From contig LYSZ01000006.1 in assembly GCA_001657385.1 (NCBI GenBank), positions 169,581-233,580 of the forward strand: 64,000 bases of DNA. The letters run 5' to 3'. The stretch's first letter is position 1. Each line of letters begins with the position of its first letter. The notes under the pieces were generated by a model, which was not told where the DNA came from, made no database searches, and was given only the letters and a program-made list of their open reading frames with translations. Both the position numbers and the translations under genes were made by a program. The stretch is from Parvularcula sp. BBD 1991-13 (GTDB taxonomy: Bacteria; Pseudomonadota; Alphaproteobacteria; Caulobacterales; Parvularculaceae). Positions 37,158 to 46,728 of the stretch are shown piece by piece.

Positions 37158-37928
37158 ATGCCTATGGTCCCTCCATCCAGCACGGCCTTTCCGCCGCCCC
37201 CGGCGTCGACCCGCCGCAGCGCCGCGGCCGGCGTTCTCGTGGCGGCCCTTTGCGCCGTCGCCGTCTCGCCTGGGCCCGCCGCCGGGCAGGAGTCGCGCTA
37301 TCACGATTGCGTGGCGTTGGTGGAAGCGGACCTGGAGCTTGGCCGCACCGCCGCGCGGCAGTGGGTCGACGCCGGGGGCGGCGCCACGGCGCGCCATTGC
37401 CTGGCGGTCGCGGACCTGAAAGCCGGCTTTCCAAAGCTCGCCGCCATTCGCCTTCAGGAGGTCGCGGCGCGCCCGGACGCGGGCGACGCTTATGTCCGCT
37501 CTCGGATCCTCTCCCAGGCGGCGACCGCCTGGCTTGAGGCGGAAGAGCCGGCGCTCGCCGAAAAGGCGCTGGACGAAGCCTTTGCGCTGACGCCGGAGGC
37601 CGGCGAGCTTCACCTTGTCGCGGCCCGCGTCTATGGCGCGCAGGAACGCTGGACCGCCGTCGTCAGGGCGGTGAAGGCGGCGGAAGCCGCCGGGTTCGCC
37701 GCCGCCGATACGTTCGTCCTGCGCGGGCGCGCCTATGCCGCGCTGGGGGCGTATCAGACCGCGGCGCAGGATGTGGTGAACGCGCTCAGTCTCGATCCGG
37801 TGAACGTGGACGCCCTTGTGCTGCGCGGCGAGTTGCAGCAGACCGGCGTGGTGATCGACGTTTTCCTCGCTTCCCCGCAGGACGAAACGGCGCCGGGCGC
37901 AAGCGCGGCGCCGGAAGGCGAGCGCTAA
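37158..37928 (+). CDS. Secreted tetratricopeptide-repeat protein
   Basis: The 256-residue protein has an N-terminal signal peptide (AAAGVLVAALCAVAVSPGPAAG) and then helical repeats such as AEKALDEAFALTPEAGELHLVAARVYGAQERW and AADTFVLRGRAYAALGAYQTAAQDVVNALSLDP, which fit TPR units. It should be periplasmic or outer-membrane associated and serve as a protein-binding scaffold. It starts 50 bases after divL on the same strand and may be in the same transcript. No partner can be named. Confidence 0.75.
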   Translation: MPMVPPSSTAFPPPPASTRRSAAAGVLVAALCAVAVSPGPAAGQESRYHDCVALVEADLELGRTAARQWVDAGGGATARHCLAVADLKAGFPKLAAIRLQEVAARPDAGDAYVRSRILSQAATAWLEAEEPALAEKALDEAFALTPEAGELHLVAARVYGAQERWTAVVRAVKAAEAAGFAAADTFVLRGRAYAALGAYQTAAQDVVNALSLDPVNVDALVLRGELQQTGVVIDVFLASPQDETAPGASAAPEGER

Positions 37929-38087
37929 AGGGCGATCACATTTTTCCTCCGTCACGCCAGTGTGATGGCCGGGACGGCGACACGCCCCGCCTTCGTCGCC
38001 TATATTGTCCGTGACGAGCGGCGGCCGAATGTTCCGCACCGAAAGGATTGTCGGGCCGAAACGCCGACGCCCGGCCGCATTTGTCTT

Positions 38088-38187
38088 CAGACGAAGTGAC
38101 TGTTGTCCCCTTCTCATTTCGTCTGGCGCGCTTCGCGCGCGAGGGGCCGCCGGTTTCGCCCGCAACCAAGCCGGCGGCCCCATTTTT
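38088..38187 (+). ncRNA. Candidate structured RNA with terminator-like end (gap 37929-38444)
   Basis: Three consecutive hairpins are visible on the plus strand: an 8-bp stem CAGACGAA/TTCGTCTG (38088-38125), a 5-bp stem GCGCG-CTT-CGCGC directly after, and a perfect 11-bp stem GGGGCCGCCGG/CCGGCGGCCCC (38143-38181) followed by ATTTTT. This resembles a small RNA with an intrinsic terminator. The rest of the 516-base gap shows no supported gene. Confidence 0.35.
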
Positions 38188-38444
38188 ATGCGATCCGCTT
38201 CCAAGGCCTTCCGGTTCCGAGGTCTTCTGGTTCTTCGGCGACGCCATGCCGTCCACGCGGCGCCCCTGGCGCGCGACGGCGCAATCCAACTCGACATTGT
38301 CCGGAAATCAGCCCAAGGCTTGTTTACGTTTCGTTAAGCCTTAGCGCGTCCGATGCGAAAGACGAGAGCCGTCCCGCGCGGAGCGCCGGATGGCGCTCAG
38401 GCGATCCGCAAGCGCGCGTAACGGCAGGAAAGACGGGGGACGCT

Positions 38445-39203
38445 TTGTCGCTGGAAACGAAAACGGTCAAAGAGCTTCAGGCGCTGGCGCAGGACGCGGC
38501 GCGCGCCCCGCTCCCGAACCGGGCGAAAGCGCTCTCCCGCGCGGCGCGGCTCGAACTGATCGACATGCTGTCGCGCTGGAGCGCGCCGGGCCTCGCCATT
38601 GTCGCCGGCGCCGGCGTCTACCTCGCCGTGACGGCGGGCGCGCCCTATCCGGGCCGGGCGCTCGCATGGACGCTGATGCTGCTGTGCGCCCTGTGGGCCT
38701 GCCGGCGGACCCAGAGCCGTTTTCGCGCCGGCGGGAAAAGCGCCGCGCGGCCGTTTCGTTGGCGTGCGTCCTACACCGCGTGTCTCAGCGTCCTCGGCGT
38801 GGCCTTCGCCAGCGCGCCGATCCTGCTGACGCCCGCCGGGGCGCCTCATCACGTATTCCTCCAGGCCGCGGGCCTGACCCTGTTCGCCGGGTCCTTCGCA
38901 GCGATGCTGAACGCGGCCCATCTGGCGAGCGCGGCCGCGATCGCCGGGCCGTCCGCCCTCCTCGTCTTTCTCGCCTGTCTGCGCAACGGCGACGCCGCCC
39001 TCGCGCTCGGCGCCGGCGCGGCGGGCGTTTTATGCGTGTGCGCCGTCATCGCGGTGTCCCGCAACATCGCCGGCAAGGCCGCCGCGCGTCATCCGCGTAC
39101 GAGTTTTTTGCGCCGCGACATCAGGGACTGGCGCGATCCGAAAACCGCCGACGCGCCCGCGCCGGTCGAGGATGGCGGCTTCGGCGGCGCCGCGCAGGCA
39201 TAG
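38445..39203 (+). CDS. Unknown inner-membrane protein with about six helices
   Basis: From a TTG at 38445 (GGGGA 4 bases upstream) the frame encodes 252 residues: a short charged N-terminus (SLETKTVKELQALAQD), about six hydrophobic helices between residues 45 and 215, and a polar C-terminal tail. The layout resembles the membrane sensor half of a signalling protein without its output domain, but I recognise no family. The frame is open further upstream to 38103, but that part is Arg/Pro/Ser-rich and not coding-like. It precedes the glutamate dehydrogenase gene by about 230 bases. Function unknown. Confidence 0.6.
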   Translation: MSLETKTVKELQALAQDAARAPLPNRAKALSRAARLELIDMLSRWSAPGLAIVAGAGVYLAVTAGAPYPGRALAWTLMLLCALWACRRTQSRFRAGGKSAARPFRWRASYTACLSVLGVAFASAPILLTPAGAPHHVFLQAAGLTLFAGSFAAMLNAAHLASAAAIAGPSALLVFLACLRNGDAALALGAGAAGVLCVCAVIAVSRNIAGKAAARHPRTSFLRRDIRDWRDPKTADAPAPVEDGGFGGAAQA

Positions 39204-39433
39204 GCTCCGCCCGCGAAGGCTTCGTGACGAAAATTTCGTCGTTCCATCCCGGCATTTGGTTAGACATCCTCAATCCCTTCGCGGTAAAGCGGGAACACAG
39301 TCATTGCATCAGGCGATCAGCCCGCTTGCGCCCATCCCGCGTACACAATCGATTTGTATAGTCCCGGAAAAGCGCCAGCGGCGGTCGGCAAAAACCACCG
39401 GGTTCCGCGCGCGACCAGAATTGAGGGACAGAC

Positions 39434-42400
39434 ATGCCAGAGGGCTTTGTCAGCGACATAGATGACGAAATATTAAGCCAGGTAATGGAGCTGGCCAAAA
39501 AGTCGAAGGCCAGCGATGTCGACGACACCGGCGCCCCCGCCCCGGCCTATGCGAGCTACCTGGAACAGCTTGTGCGCTACGCCACCGGCGAGGACGAGCT
39601 GTGGGCGAAACCGGAACTGCTCCTGCGCCGGGCGGAAGCGGCCTGGCGGCTGAGCGCGGTGCGCGCCCCGAGCGAAAATCTGATCTCGCTGCGGGTGGAC
39701 GAAGGCAAGAGCTGGACCGAACGCCGTCTGGTGCTGGACATCGTTACGGAAGACATGCCGTTCATCGTCGATTCGGTCTCCGCCGCCCTCGCCGACGCCG
39801 GCAAGCCGGTGTCGTTCTTTTCCAACGCCGTAATCGCGGTGGCGCGCCGCGAAGACGGAACCCGCGACAGCAGCGGCGCCCAGGCGGCGTTGCGCGAATC
39901 CATGATCCACGCGGAAATGGACCCGCCCGTCAGCGACGGCGAAATCGAAGCGTTGCAGGCGGAAATCGAAACCGTGCTCGCCGACGTCAACGTCGCCGTC
40001 GCCGACTGGGAGCCGATGCGCGCGCGCCTTGGCGCGTGCATCGCGCAACTGGAGAAATCGCGCATCGAGGGCGTTCGCCACGAGGAGCAGAAAGAAGCGA
40101 TCGAATTCCTGAAATGGCTGTGGGACAACCGTTTCGCTTTTCTCGGCGTACGGCGCTTTTCCTGCGTGCGCAAGGACGGCAAGGTCGAGTTCACGCACCA
40201 GCCCGATCTCGATCTCGGCATCCTGCGCGACCCGGAACGCCGCATCCTGAATTCCACCTATCAGCCGGACGGCAAGCTGTCGCCCGCCGTCGCCGCCTTT
40301 CTCGATTCCAACGAACCCCTGATCGTCGCCAAGGCAAACGCCAAGTCGCTCGTGCACCGCCGCGTCTTCATGGACTATGTGGGCGTGAAATCCTTCGGCG
40401 TCGACGGCTCCGTCACCGGCGAGGACCGGTTCGTGGGCCTGTTCACCGCGGACGCCTATAACCGTCCGGCAACGGACATTCCGCTGGTTCGAATGAAGGT
40501 CCGCTCGGTCATCGACAACGCGCTTTTCTCGCCCGGCGGCCATAACGAAAAGGCGCTGGTCAACATTCTGGAGACCTTCCCGCGCGACGACCTTTTCCAG
40601 ATGGATGTGGATTCCCTGCGCGACCTCGGGCTCAACGTCCTGCGCCTTTACAAGCGCCCCCGCGTGAAGCTGTTCGTGCGCCGCGATCGGTTCGACCGCT
40701 TCGTCACCGCCCTTGTCTTCGTGCCGCGCGACCGCTTCAACTCCGAGATCCGCGAGCAGATCGGCGCGCTTCTCGCCAAGGCGTATGGCGGCCGGGTGAT
40801 TTCCTTCTCCCCGTTCTTCGGCGACGCCGCGCTGGTGCGCGTGCATTTCATCCTGTCGACCCGGCCGGACGCGCCGGAAGACCCCAGCGTGCGCGAGCTG
40901 ACGCTCAACCTGCGCGCCCTGTGCCGCAACTGGTCCGACGACTTGCTCGAAGCCATGCGCACGGCTTACGCAGGCTCCGTCCCGGCGGGGCTGTTCGCCA
41001 AATATGAAAAGGCGTTTACGGAAGGCTACAAGGAACGCTGCGAGATGCAGGAGACCCTGCACGACATCGCCGCGCTCGAACGGCTGGAGACCAGCACGCT
41101 GGAGCTGAACGCCTATCGCCGGAGCGGCGACGGCAAGGACGTCGTCCGCCTGAAGATCTATAAGCGCGGCGAGCCCCTGCCGCTGTCGAAGCTGATCCCG
41201 ACGCTCGAAAATCTCGGCCTCAACGTGATCCAGGAAGCCGGCTACAAGGTGACGCCGGGCGGCGACGCCAATGGCGGGACGTCCTGGCTGCACGATTTCC
41301 ATACGACGCAGGCCAAGGGCCGCGCCGTGGAACTGGAGGACGTCAAGGCGAGTTTCGAGGAGACCATTCGCGCCGTGCTGGAGGGGCGTACGGAGGATGA
41401 CGGGTTTAACGCCCTGGTGCTGACCGCGGGCGTGAACTGGCGGGAAGTATGGGCGCTGCGCGCCGCCGCCAGACATCACCTGCAAAGCGGCTTCCAGTAT
41501 TCCCTCGCCTATATCGAGGAAGCGCTGGCCAACCACCCGCTGCTCACCCGCGATCTCGTGGCGGCGTTCCACGCCCGGTTCAACCCGCAGGGGCCTGACG
41601 ACCCGGATGCGCGCCTCAAGGAGGTCGAACAGGTCGACGCCAAGGTGATCGCCGGCCTCGAAGAGGTGGCGAGCCTCGACGAGGATCTCATCATCCGGCG
41701 CTTTCTCAACCTTTTCACCGCCATGACGCGCACGAACTTTTACCAGCGGCTCAACAACGGCGCGCCGAAACCCTATATCTCGTTTAAAATCGACAGCGGC
41801 AAGCTGGCCGAACTGCCCGAGCCGAAACCCTATCGCGAAATCTTCGTCTCCGGCCCGCGGGTCGACGGCGTTCATCTGCGCTTCGGCCCGGTCGCGCGCG
41901 GCGGCCTGCGCTGGTCGGACCGGCGGGAAGATTTCCGTACGGAGGTTCTCGGCCTCGTCAAGGCCCAGCGGGTCAAGAACGCGGTAATCGTGCCCACCGG
42001 CTCCAAGGGCGGTTTCTACCCCAAGCAACTGCCCGAGACAGGTGATCGAAGCGCGGTCTACGAAGAGGGGCGCGAAGCCTACAAGGAGTTCATCCGGGGG
42101 CTCCTGGATCTGACGGATAACATCGTCAAGGGAGAGATCGTCGCTCCGCCGGGCATGGTGCGCTGGGACGATCCGGACCCCTATCTTGTCGTCGCCGCGG
42201 ACAAGGGGACAGCGCAGTTTTCCGACACCGCGAACGCGATATCGGCGGATTACGGCTTCTGGCTCGGGGACGCTTTCGCGTCGGGCGGCTCGGCCGGCTA
42301 CGACCACAAGGCGATGGGCATCACCGCCCGCGGCGCCTGGGAAGCGGTCAAGCGGCATTTCCGGGAGATCGGCAAGGACATCCAGACCGAGCCGTTCACC

Positions 42401-44338
42401 GCAGCCGGCGTCGGCGACATGTCCGGCGACGTCTTCGGCAACGGCATGCTGCTGTCGGAGAAAACCAGGCTGATCGCGGCCTTCGATCACCGCGACATCT
42501 TCATCGACCCAGATCCGGACCCGGACATATCGTACAAGGAAAGAAAACGCCTGTTCGACATGCAGCGCTCGTCCTGGCGGGACTACGATCCCACCCTGAT
42601 TTCCGCCGGAGGCGGCGTTTTCTCGCGCAGCGCCAAGTCGATCGCCGTGACGGCGCAAATGGGCAAGATTCTCGGCGTCGGCGACAAGACGCTGACGCCG
42701 AACGAGCTGATCCGGGCGATCCTGAAAGCGCCGGTGGAGCTGTTCTGGCTCGGCGGCATCGGCGCCTATTTCAAGGCCGAAGGCGAGGAAGACTGGCGTG
42801 TCGGCGACAGGGCCAACGACGCAGTGCGCATCCCCGCCGGGCAGGCCGGGGCGCAGGTCATCGGCGAAGGCGCCAATCTCGGCGTCACGCAGCTTGGCCG
42901 CATCGAATATGCGCGCAAGGGCGGGCGCATCAATACGGACGCCATCGACAACTCCGCCGGCGTCGATTCGTCTGACCACGAAGTGAATATCAAGATTCTC
43001 CTCTCCGCGGCGATTGAAAACGGCGCCCTTGAGGCCGATAAGCGCAATGCGCTCCTCGCCTCCATGACCGACGACGTCGCCGAGCACGTACTGATTCATA
43101 ATTACGACCAGACCCGGGCGATCTCCCAGGTCGAGAAAACCGCGGCGGAAGACCTCGACGCCCATTCGCGGTTCATCAGCGTGATGGAGCGGGAGGGACG
43201 GCTCGACCGGGCCATCGAGTTCCTGCCTGACGCCGAAACCATCGCGATGCTGCGTCAGCAGGGCCAGGGGCTGACCCGACCCGAACTGTCGGTGCTCGCC
43301 GCCTACGCCAAGCTCTGGCTGTTCGATGAGCTTGTGCAGTCCGACGCCCTTGACGATCCGCTGTTCGAACACGAATTGTTCGTATACTTCCCCAAGCCCC
43401 TGCACGGCTTCAGGGACGCCATTGTCTCCCACCGTTTGCGGCGGGAGATCATCGCCACGCGGCTGTCGAACGAGATCATCGACACCTGCGGGTTCACCTT
43501 TGTCGGGCGCGCCGCGGAGAGCACCGGCGCAGATTTCACGACGGTCGCCCTTGCCTATGAGGCGGCGCGGCGGATCTACGCCCTGCAGGATTTCGCCGCT
43601 GCGGTGAACGCCCTCGACAACAAGGCGCCGGCGGACGCGCAGAACGATCTTTACCTGGAAGCCTCGGCGCTGTTGCGCAACCAGGCGTTCCACCTGCTCA
43701 GCGACGCGGACTGCCGCGCCGCGCTGGCGGGCGGATCGCTCGGCGCCGTCATTGAACGATATCACGAACCCGCCGGACAGTTTCGCAAGGCCCTGCCGCA
43801 GATCCTTTCGGCGGCGGCGGCCAAGGCGATGAACGCGAGGACCCGCCAGTGGACGGGACGCAAAATCCCCAAGGCGCTGGCGCAGGAAGCCGCCGCCCTG
43901 CCCGCCCTCGAACACACGCTGGCGATCATCGATCTGTCCAAGGAAACAGGGTGGTCGAACGCTGGCGCCGGCGCGATCTTTTTCGCCGTGGGCGGATCGC
44001 TGTTCATCGACGCCCTGCGGCGCAAGGCGCATGACGACCCGCCCGAGGACCATTTCGACAAGATGGCGATCCGCCAGCTCTGCGAGGACATGACCGGCCG
44101 CCAGCGCTGGCTGGCGAAGAGCATCATCGGTTTCGCCGGCGCCGAGCCCCAGGAAGCTCCGAGCGCGTGGGCGCCGCAGGTGATGGCGAAATGGGTCGAG
44201 GCCCTTGCCGGCGACATCGACCATTACCGCGCCAATGCGAGCCTGCTCGACCTCGCCGGCCCCGTCAGCACCGGCAAATACGCGCTGTTCATGCGCAAAC
44301 TCGACGAATTATGCGCCGCCGCCGAGAGCCTCGGCTGA
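39434..44338 (+). CDS. gdhB: Large NAD-specific glutamate dehydrogenase
   Basis: The 1634-residue enzyme oxidatively deaminates glutamate to 2-oxoglutarate and ammonia with NAD. This is the roughly 180-kDa class (GDH2 type) known from Streptomyces, Pseudomonas and Caulobacter. It has long regulatory N-terminal domains including ACT-like parts, then the catalytic core at about residues 770-1150, with VARGGLRWSDRREDFRTEVLGL, PTGSKGGFYPKQ and the IGEGANLGVTQLGRIEYA segment. It is complete, with no frame break. A hairpin at 44341-44374 follows. The roughly 230 bases upstream hold its promoter. Confidence 0.95.
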   Translation: MPEGFVSDIDDEILSQVMELAKKSKASDVDDTGAPAPAYASYLEQLVRYATGEDELWAKPELLLRRAEAAWRLSAVRAPSENLISLRVDEGKSWTERRLVLDIVTEDMPFIVDSVSAALADAGKPVSFFSNAVIAVARREDGTRDSSGAQAALRESMIHAEMDPPVSDGEIEALQAEIETVLADVNVAVADWEPMRARLGACIAQLEKSRIEGVRHEEQKEAIEFLKWLWDNRFAFLGVRRFSCVRKDGKVEFTHQPDLDLGILRDPERRILNSTYQPDGKLSPAVAAFLDSNEPLIVAKANAKSLVHRRVFMDYVGVKSFGVDGSVTGEDRFVGLFTADAYNRPATDIPLVRMKVRSVIDNALFSPGGHNEKALVNILETFPRDDLFQMDVDSLRDLGLNVLRLYKRPRVKLFVRRDRFDRFVTALVFVPRDRFNSEIREQIGALLAKAYGGRVISFSPFFGDAALVRVHFILSTRPDAPEDPSVRELTLNLRALCRNWSDDLLEAMRTAYAGSVPAGLFAKYEKAFTEGYKERCEMQETLHDIAALERLETSTLELNAYRRSGDGKDVVRLKIYKRGEPLPLSKLIPTLENLGLNVIQEAGYKVTPGGDANGGTSWLHDFHTTQAKGRAVELEDVKASFEETIRAVLEGRTEDDGFNALVLTAGVNWREVWALRAAARHHLQSGFQYSLAYIEEALANHPLLTRDLVAAFHARFNPQGPDDPDARLKEVEQVDAKVIAGLEEVASLDEDLIIRRFLNLFTAMTRTNFYQRLNNGAPKPYISFKIDSGKLAELPEPKPYREIFVSGPRVDGVHLRFGPVARGGLRWSDRREDFRTEVLGLVKAQRVKNAVIVPTGSKGGFYPKQLPETGDRSAVYEEGREAYKEFIRGLLDLTDNIVKGEIVAPPGMVRWDDPDPYLVVAADKGTAQFSDTANAISADYGFWLGDAFASGGSAGYDHKAMGITARGAWEAVKRHFREIGKDIQTEPFTAAGVGDMSGDVFGNGMLLSEKTRLIAAFDHRDIFIDPDPDPDISYKERKRLFDMQRSSWRDYDPTLISAGGGVFSRSAKSIAVTAQMGKILGVGDKTLTPNELIRAILKAPVELFWLGGIGAYFKAEGEEDWRVGDRANDAVRIPAGQAGAQVIGEGANLGVTQLGRIEYARKGGRINTDAIDNSAGVDSSDHEVNIKILLSAAIENGALEADKRNALLASMTDDVAEHVLIHNYDQTRAISQVEKTAAEDLDAHSRFISVMEREGRLDRAIEFLPDAETIAMLRQQGQGLTRPELSVLAAYAKLWLFDELVQSDALDDPLFEHELFVYFPKPLHGFRDAIVSHRLRREIIATRLSNEIIDTCGFTFVGRAAESTGADFTTVALAYEAARRIYALQDFAAAVNALDNKAPADAQNDLYLEASALLRNQAFHLLSDADCRAALAGGSLGAVIERYHEPAGQFRKALPQILSAAAAKAMNARTRQWTGRKIPKALAQEAAALPALEHTLAIIDLSKETGWSNAGAGAIFFAVGGSLFIDALRRKAHDDPPEDHFDKMAIRQLCEDMTGRQRWLAKSIIGFAGAEPQEAPSAWAPQVMAKWVEALAGDIDHYRANASLLDLAGPVSTGKYALFMRKLDELCAAAESLG

Positions 44339-44340
44339 CC

Positions 44341-44374
44341 CGCCGGGGCGGCGCTGACCGGGGCCGCCCCGGCG
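44341..44374 (+). terminator. Strong hairpin after the glutamate dehydrogenase gene
   Basis: A perfect 12-bp stem CGCCGGGGCGGC/GCCGCCCCGGCG with a 10-base loop begins 3 bases after the stop. It lacks an immediate T-run; a TTTTTT tract occurs 18 bases further on. It may end or protect the mRNA. Confidence 0.55.
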
Positions 44375-44410
44375 CGCCGGCAAAAGCCCTGGTTTTTTGG
44401 CAAATTAGGG

Positions 44411-44440
44411 CTTGCATTTGCGCCGCGTTTTATCCATATC
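44411..44440 (+). promoter_or_regulatory. Probable promoter of the initiator tRNA gene
   Basis: CTTGCAT with TTGCAT at 44412-44417, a 17-base spacer and CATATC at 44435-44440 resemble the CTTGAC-N17-CTATAT pattern of alphaproteobacterial tRNA and rRNA promoters. Transcription would start near 44447, about 20 bases before the tRNA. Confidence 0.5.
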
Positions 44441-44466
44441 TCGGCACTCACGATTTCTACAGGTGA

Positions 44467-44543
<77 letters not shown>

Positions 44544-44751
44544 ACTGATCCCGCTTTTTCCGCAGAATCGGCTGAGCTATTTCCTTCCCCAATCATGACG
44601 CAACAGATCGCGACGTAAAAATCGCGACATCATGGATACCGACGTCAAGGCTTTCCACGCTCCGCTCATGGCGTCGACGGCTGCGCCGACGCCACGGAAG
44701 AGAACGCGGGACTGGGCGCAGGCCAAGGCGCAGGACAGGGCGAGGCGCCGT

Positions 44752-45759
44752 CTAAACCTGCGTGATCGAAACCTCGCCCGGCAAGGCCGGCCATTCCAGC
44801 AGCGCCGCGCCCCAGGTCAGCCCGCCGCCGAAAGCGGTCAAGGCGATTTTGTCTCCGGGCGCGAGCCGCTGTTCCTGCGCGGCGTCGATGAGCGCGAGGG
44901 GAATCGACGCCGCCGACGTGTTCCCGAACTTGTCCAGGGAGATCTGGATTTTTTCCGGCGGCAGGTCGAGTTGTTCGCCAATCGCGGCCAGGATTCGCGA
45001 ATTGGCCTGATGGCCGACAACCAGGTCTATGTCCTCCAATGTCAGTCCGTTGCTTTCCAGTATCGCCGTCACGGACCGCGTCATCGACGTCACGGCCATC
45101 TGGAACACCGCTTTTCCTTCCATGCGAAAGAACCGGTCATTACGACCCGGCATGGCTTCGTTGAAATGCGCCTCCACGCCGCCGCCGCGGATTGTGATCA
45201 GGTCTTCGAACGCCCCGTCGCTCGCGGTCGCAACGTCGAAAAGGTTTTGCGGCCCGCCCCTTTCGACAATGACCGCCCCCGCCCCGTCGCCGAAAATCGG
45301 CAAGGTCGTTCTATCGTCCGGATCGAGAATAGCGGAAAAGACGTCCGCGCCGATCATCAGGACACGGTTCGCCATGCCGGCGCGCACCATGCCGGCGGCG
45401 AGCTGCAGCCCGTAGATGAACCCGGAACAGACGGCGGAAACATCCACGGCCGGAATAGGCCCAAGCCCGAGCCCGGCGGCGACTTTCGGCGCCGTCGCGG
45501 GACACCGCCGGTCCGGCGTCGCGGTCGCCAGCAGCAGCATGTCGACGCCGCGATCGGAGCCGCTCGCCTTGATGGCGTTGCGACCGGCTTCCACGGCTAG
45601 GCCTGAGGTCGTCATGCCGGCGGTCGCATGACGTCGGTTGACGATCCCGGTGCGCGAATGGATCCATTCGGGCGTGGTGTCCACGCGCGCCGAGATGGCC
45701 TCGTTCGAAACTTCGTTCTTCGGCGCCGCGCCGCCTATTCCACTGATAATGACTGACAT
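44752..45759 (-). CDS. FabH-like beta-ketoacyl-ACP synthase III of the biosynthetic cluster
   Basis: The 335-residue protein has the KAS III triad: C111 in VSAVCSGF, histidine in VVGHQANSRI and asparagine in KFGNTSAASIP. It condenses an acyl-CoA starter with malonyl-ACP. Housekeeping fabH normally follows plsX; this one stands alone beside a nonribosomal peptide cluster. It corresponds to fabH2 (PA3333) in the Pseudomonas cluster by gene content. It probably makes or primes the acyl chain that caps the peptide. It is divergent from the arsR gene across a 259-base gap. Confidence 0.85.
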   Translation of the reverse strand: MSVIISGIGGAAPKNEVSNEAISARVDTTPEWIHSRTGIVNRRHATAGMTTSGLAVEAGRNAIKASGSDRGVDMLLLATATPDRRCPATAPKVAAGLGLGPIPAVDVSAVCSGFIYGLQLAAGMVRAGMANRVLMIGADVFSAILDPDDRTTLPIFGDGAGAVIVERGGPQNLFDVATASDGAFEDLITIRGGGVEAHFNEAMPGRNDRFFRMEGKAVFQMAVTSMTRSVTAILESNGLTLEDIDLVVGHQANSRILAAIGEQLDLPPEKIQISLDKFGNTSAASIPLALIDAAQEQRLAPGDKIALTAFGGGLTWGAALLEWPALPGEVSITQV

Positions 45760-45989
45760 TTAAACCTCAAATGGATTGGGAACATGAAATCGGGTCGCCG
45801 ATGCACCGATACGCCGTTTTCCAATGCAGCCTCCAATATCGCTTTCAATGCAGCGGTCGAGAAAACACCAGGCCAGCGGTCCGCCAAGGCGGGGGTCGAC
45901 CGCGGACGTCTTGCCGGTGACGCATCCTCCGTCTAGGGATTTTTTTACAGCGCCCCATCGGTAAATTAACCATGCCCGAGGGTTGCAAT

Positions 45990-46013
45990 ACACATAATCG
46001 CGTGCTTATGTGT
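45990..46013. promoter_or_regulatory. Inverted repeat just upstream of the arsR start
   Basis: ACACATAA (45990-45997) and TTATGTGT (46006-46013) are exact reverse complements with an 8-base spacer, ending 5 bases before the ATG at 46019. The size and position fit an ArsR-type operator that would block transcription or translation of its own gene, and possibly of the divergent fabH. Confidence 0.6.
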
Positions 46014-46018
46014 TGTCC

Positions 46019-46333
46019 ATGATCGAAAATGAAATATTTCGCGCCCTGGCCGATCCGACCCGAAGGCGCATTTTCGAAAAGCTGGCGGCGGGAAAAATGA
46101 ACGCAACCGCCTTGCGGAAAGGTACCGAGATCAGCCAGCCGGCGATGTCTCAACATCTTTCCGTTTTACGGAACGCCAGGCTTGTTCGCGAGGAACGTCA
46201 AGGGCGCTATGTATTTTACGAAGTTGATTACGAAGGGTTGGCGCTGATCGAACAATGGTTGGAAAAGTACCATGCCTACTGGCCCAAGCGCGTCAAAGCG
46301 CTCAAGACCTTGCTGAAGGATATGGACGAATGA
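46019..46333 (+). CDS. ArsR-family winged-helix repressor
   Basis: This 104-residue protein begins MIENEIFRALADPTRRRIFEKL, the ArsR family N-terminal signature, with a recognition helix in ISQPAMSQHLSVLRNARLV and the wing EERQGRYVFYEV. No metal-binding cysteine motif is present, so it belongs to the non-metal subgroup often paired with SRPBCC proteins. ATG 46019 is preferred; GTG 46010 is in frame but lies inside the inverted repeat. The next gene overlaps by 4 bases (ATGA). It is a candidate regulator of the cluster. Confidence 0.85.
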   Translation: MIENEIFRALADPTRRRIFEKLAAGKMNATALRKGTEISQPAMSQHLSVLRNARLVREERQGRYVFYEVDYEGLALIEQWLEKYHAYWPKRVKALKTLLKDMDE

Positions 46334-46686
46334 GCGAGCGTGAAACCGCCGAACAAGAACATATCGTAGAGTATGAGTACGATATCGACGAGCCGCCGCA
46401 AAAAGTGTGGCGCGCGATCAGCGACGCAGACTATCGTGAACGCTGGCTGCCCGCGAATGATCATTCAGATCTGAATGTCGTGTCCGTCATACCGGACAAA
46501 GAGGTCAGTTACCAAATCCGGGAAAAGGATTCTCCTTTTCTGGAAAGCAGCGTTACGATCAGGGTCCACCCGAACATCGAGGGCGGAACAAAGCTGCGGA
46601 TCATCCATGAGATAACCGATCCGAGGTTTGTGCAAACTGAACGGAGCACGAACGCAGACAACCCGCTTCTCATGCTCGCCGCCTGA
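46330..46686 (+). CDS. SRPBCC/AHSA1-like protein coupled to ArsR
   Basis: The 118-residue protein contains the START-like ligand fold pattern VEYEYDIDEPPQKVWRAISDADYRERWLP, typical of AHSA1-type SRPBCC proteins. ArsR and AHSA1 pairs are common and usually co-transcribed; the SRPBCC protein may bind a small hydrophobic molecule. Its start codon overlaps the arsR stop. The end (TNADNPLLMLAA) is short compared with family members of about 150 residues, so it may lack the last helix. Confidence 0.75.
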   Translation: MSERETAEQEHIVEYEYDIDEPPQKVWRAISDADYRERWLPANDHSDLNVVSVIPDKEVSYQIREKDSPFLESSVTIRVHPNIEGGTKLRIIHEITDPRFVQTERSTNADNPLLMLAA

Positions 46687-46728
46687 AGAAGCGAAATCGT
46701 CCACCTTATTGATTTGGGAGTTCGCCAC

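Noticed and set aside
34340..37183. A 947-codon open frame on the minus strand
   Set aside because: It lies opposite divL, whose PAS, DHp and GHKL motifs are clear. The minus frame has no family signature.
38103..38444. Long upstream extension of the membrane-protein gene
   Set aside because: It is Arg/Pro/Ser-rich and contains the strong hairpins at 38118-38181; TTG 38445 with GGGGA fits better.
39473..44224. A 1583-codon open frame on the minus strand
   Set aside because: It is antisense to the well-matched glutamate dehydrogenase and has the Arg/Gly/His-rich composition expected from a GC-rich antisense frame; no domain is recognisable.
44544..44751. Integrase or attachment-site remnant next to the tRNA
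   Set aside because: No integrase-like reading frame and no repeat of the tRNA 3' end was seen in the window; the island idea rests on composition only.
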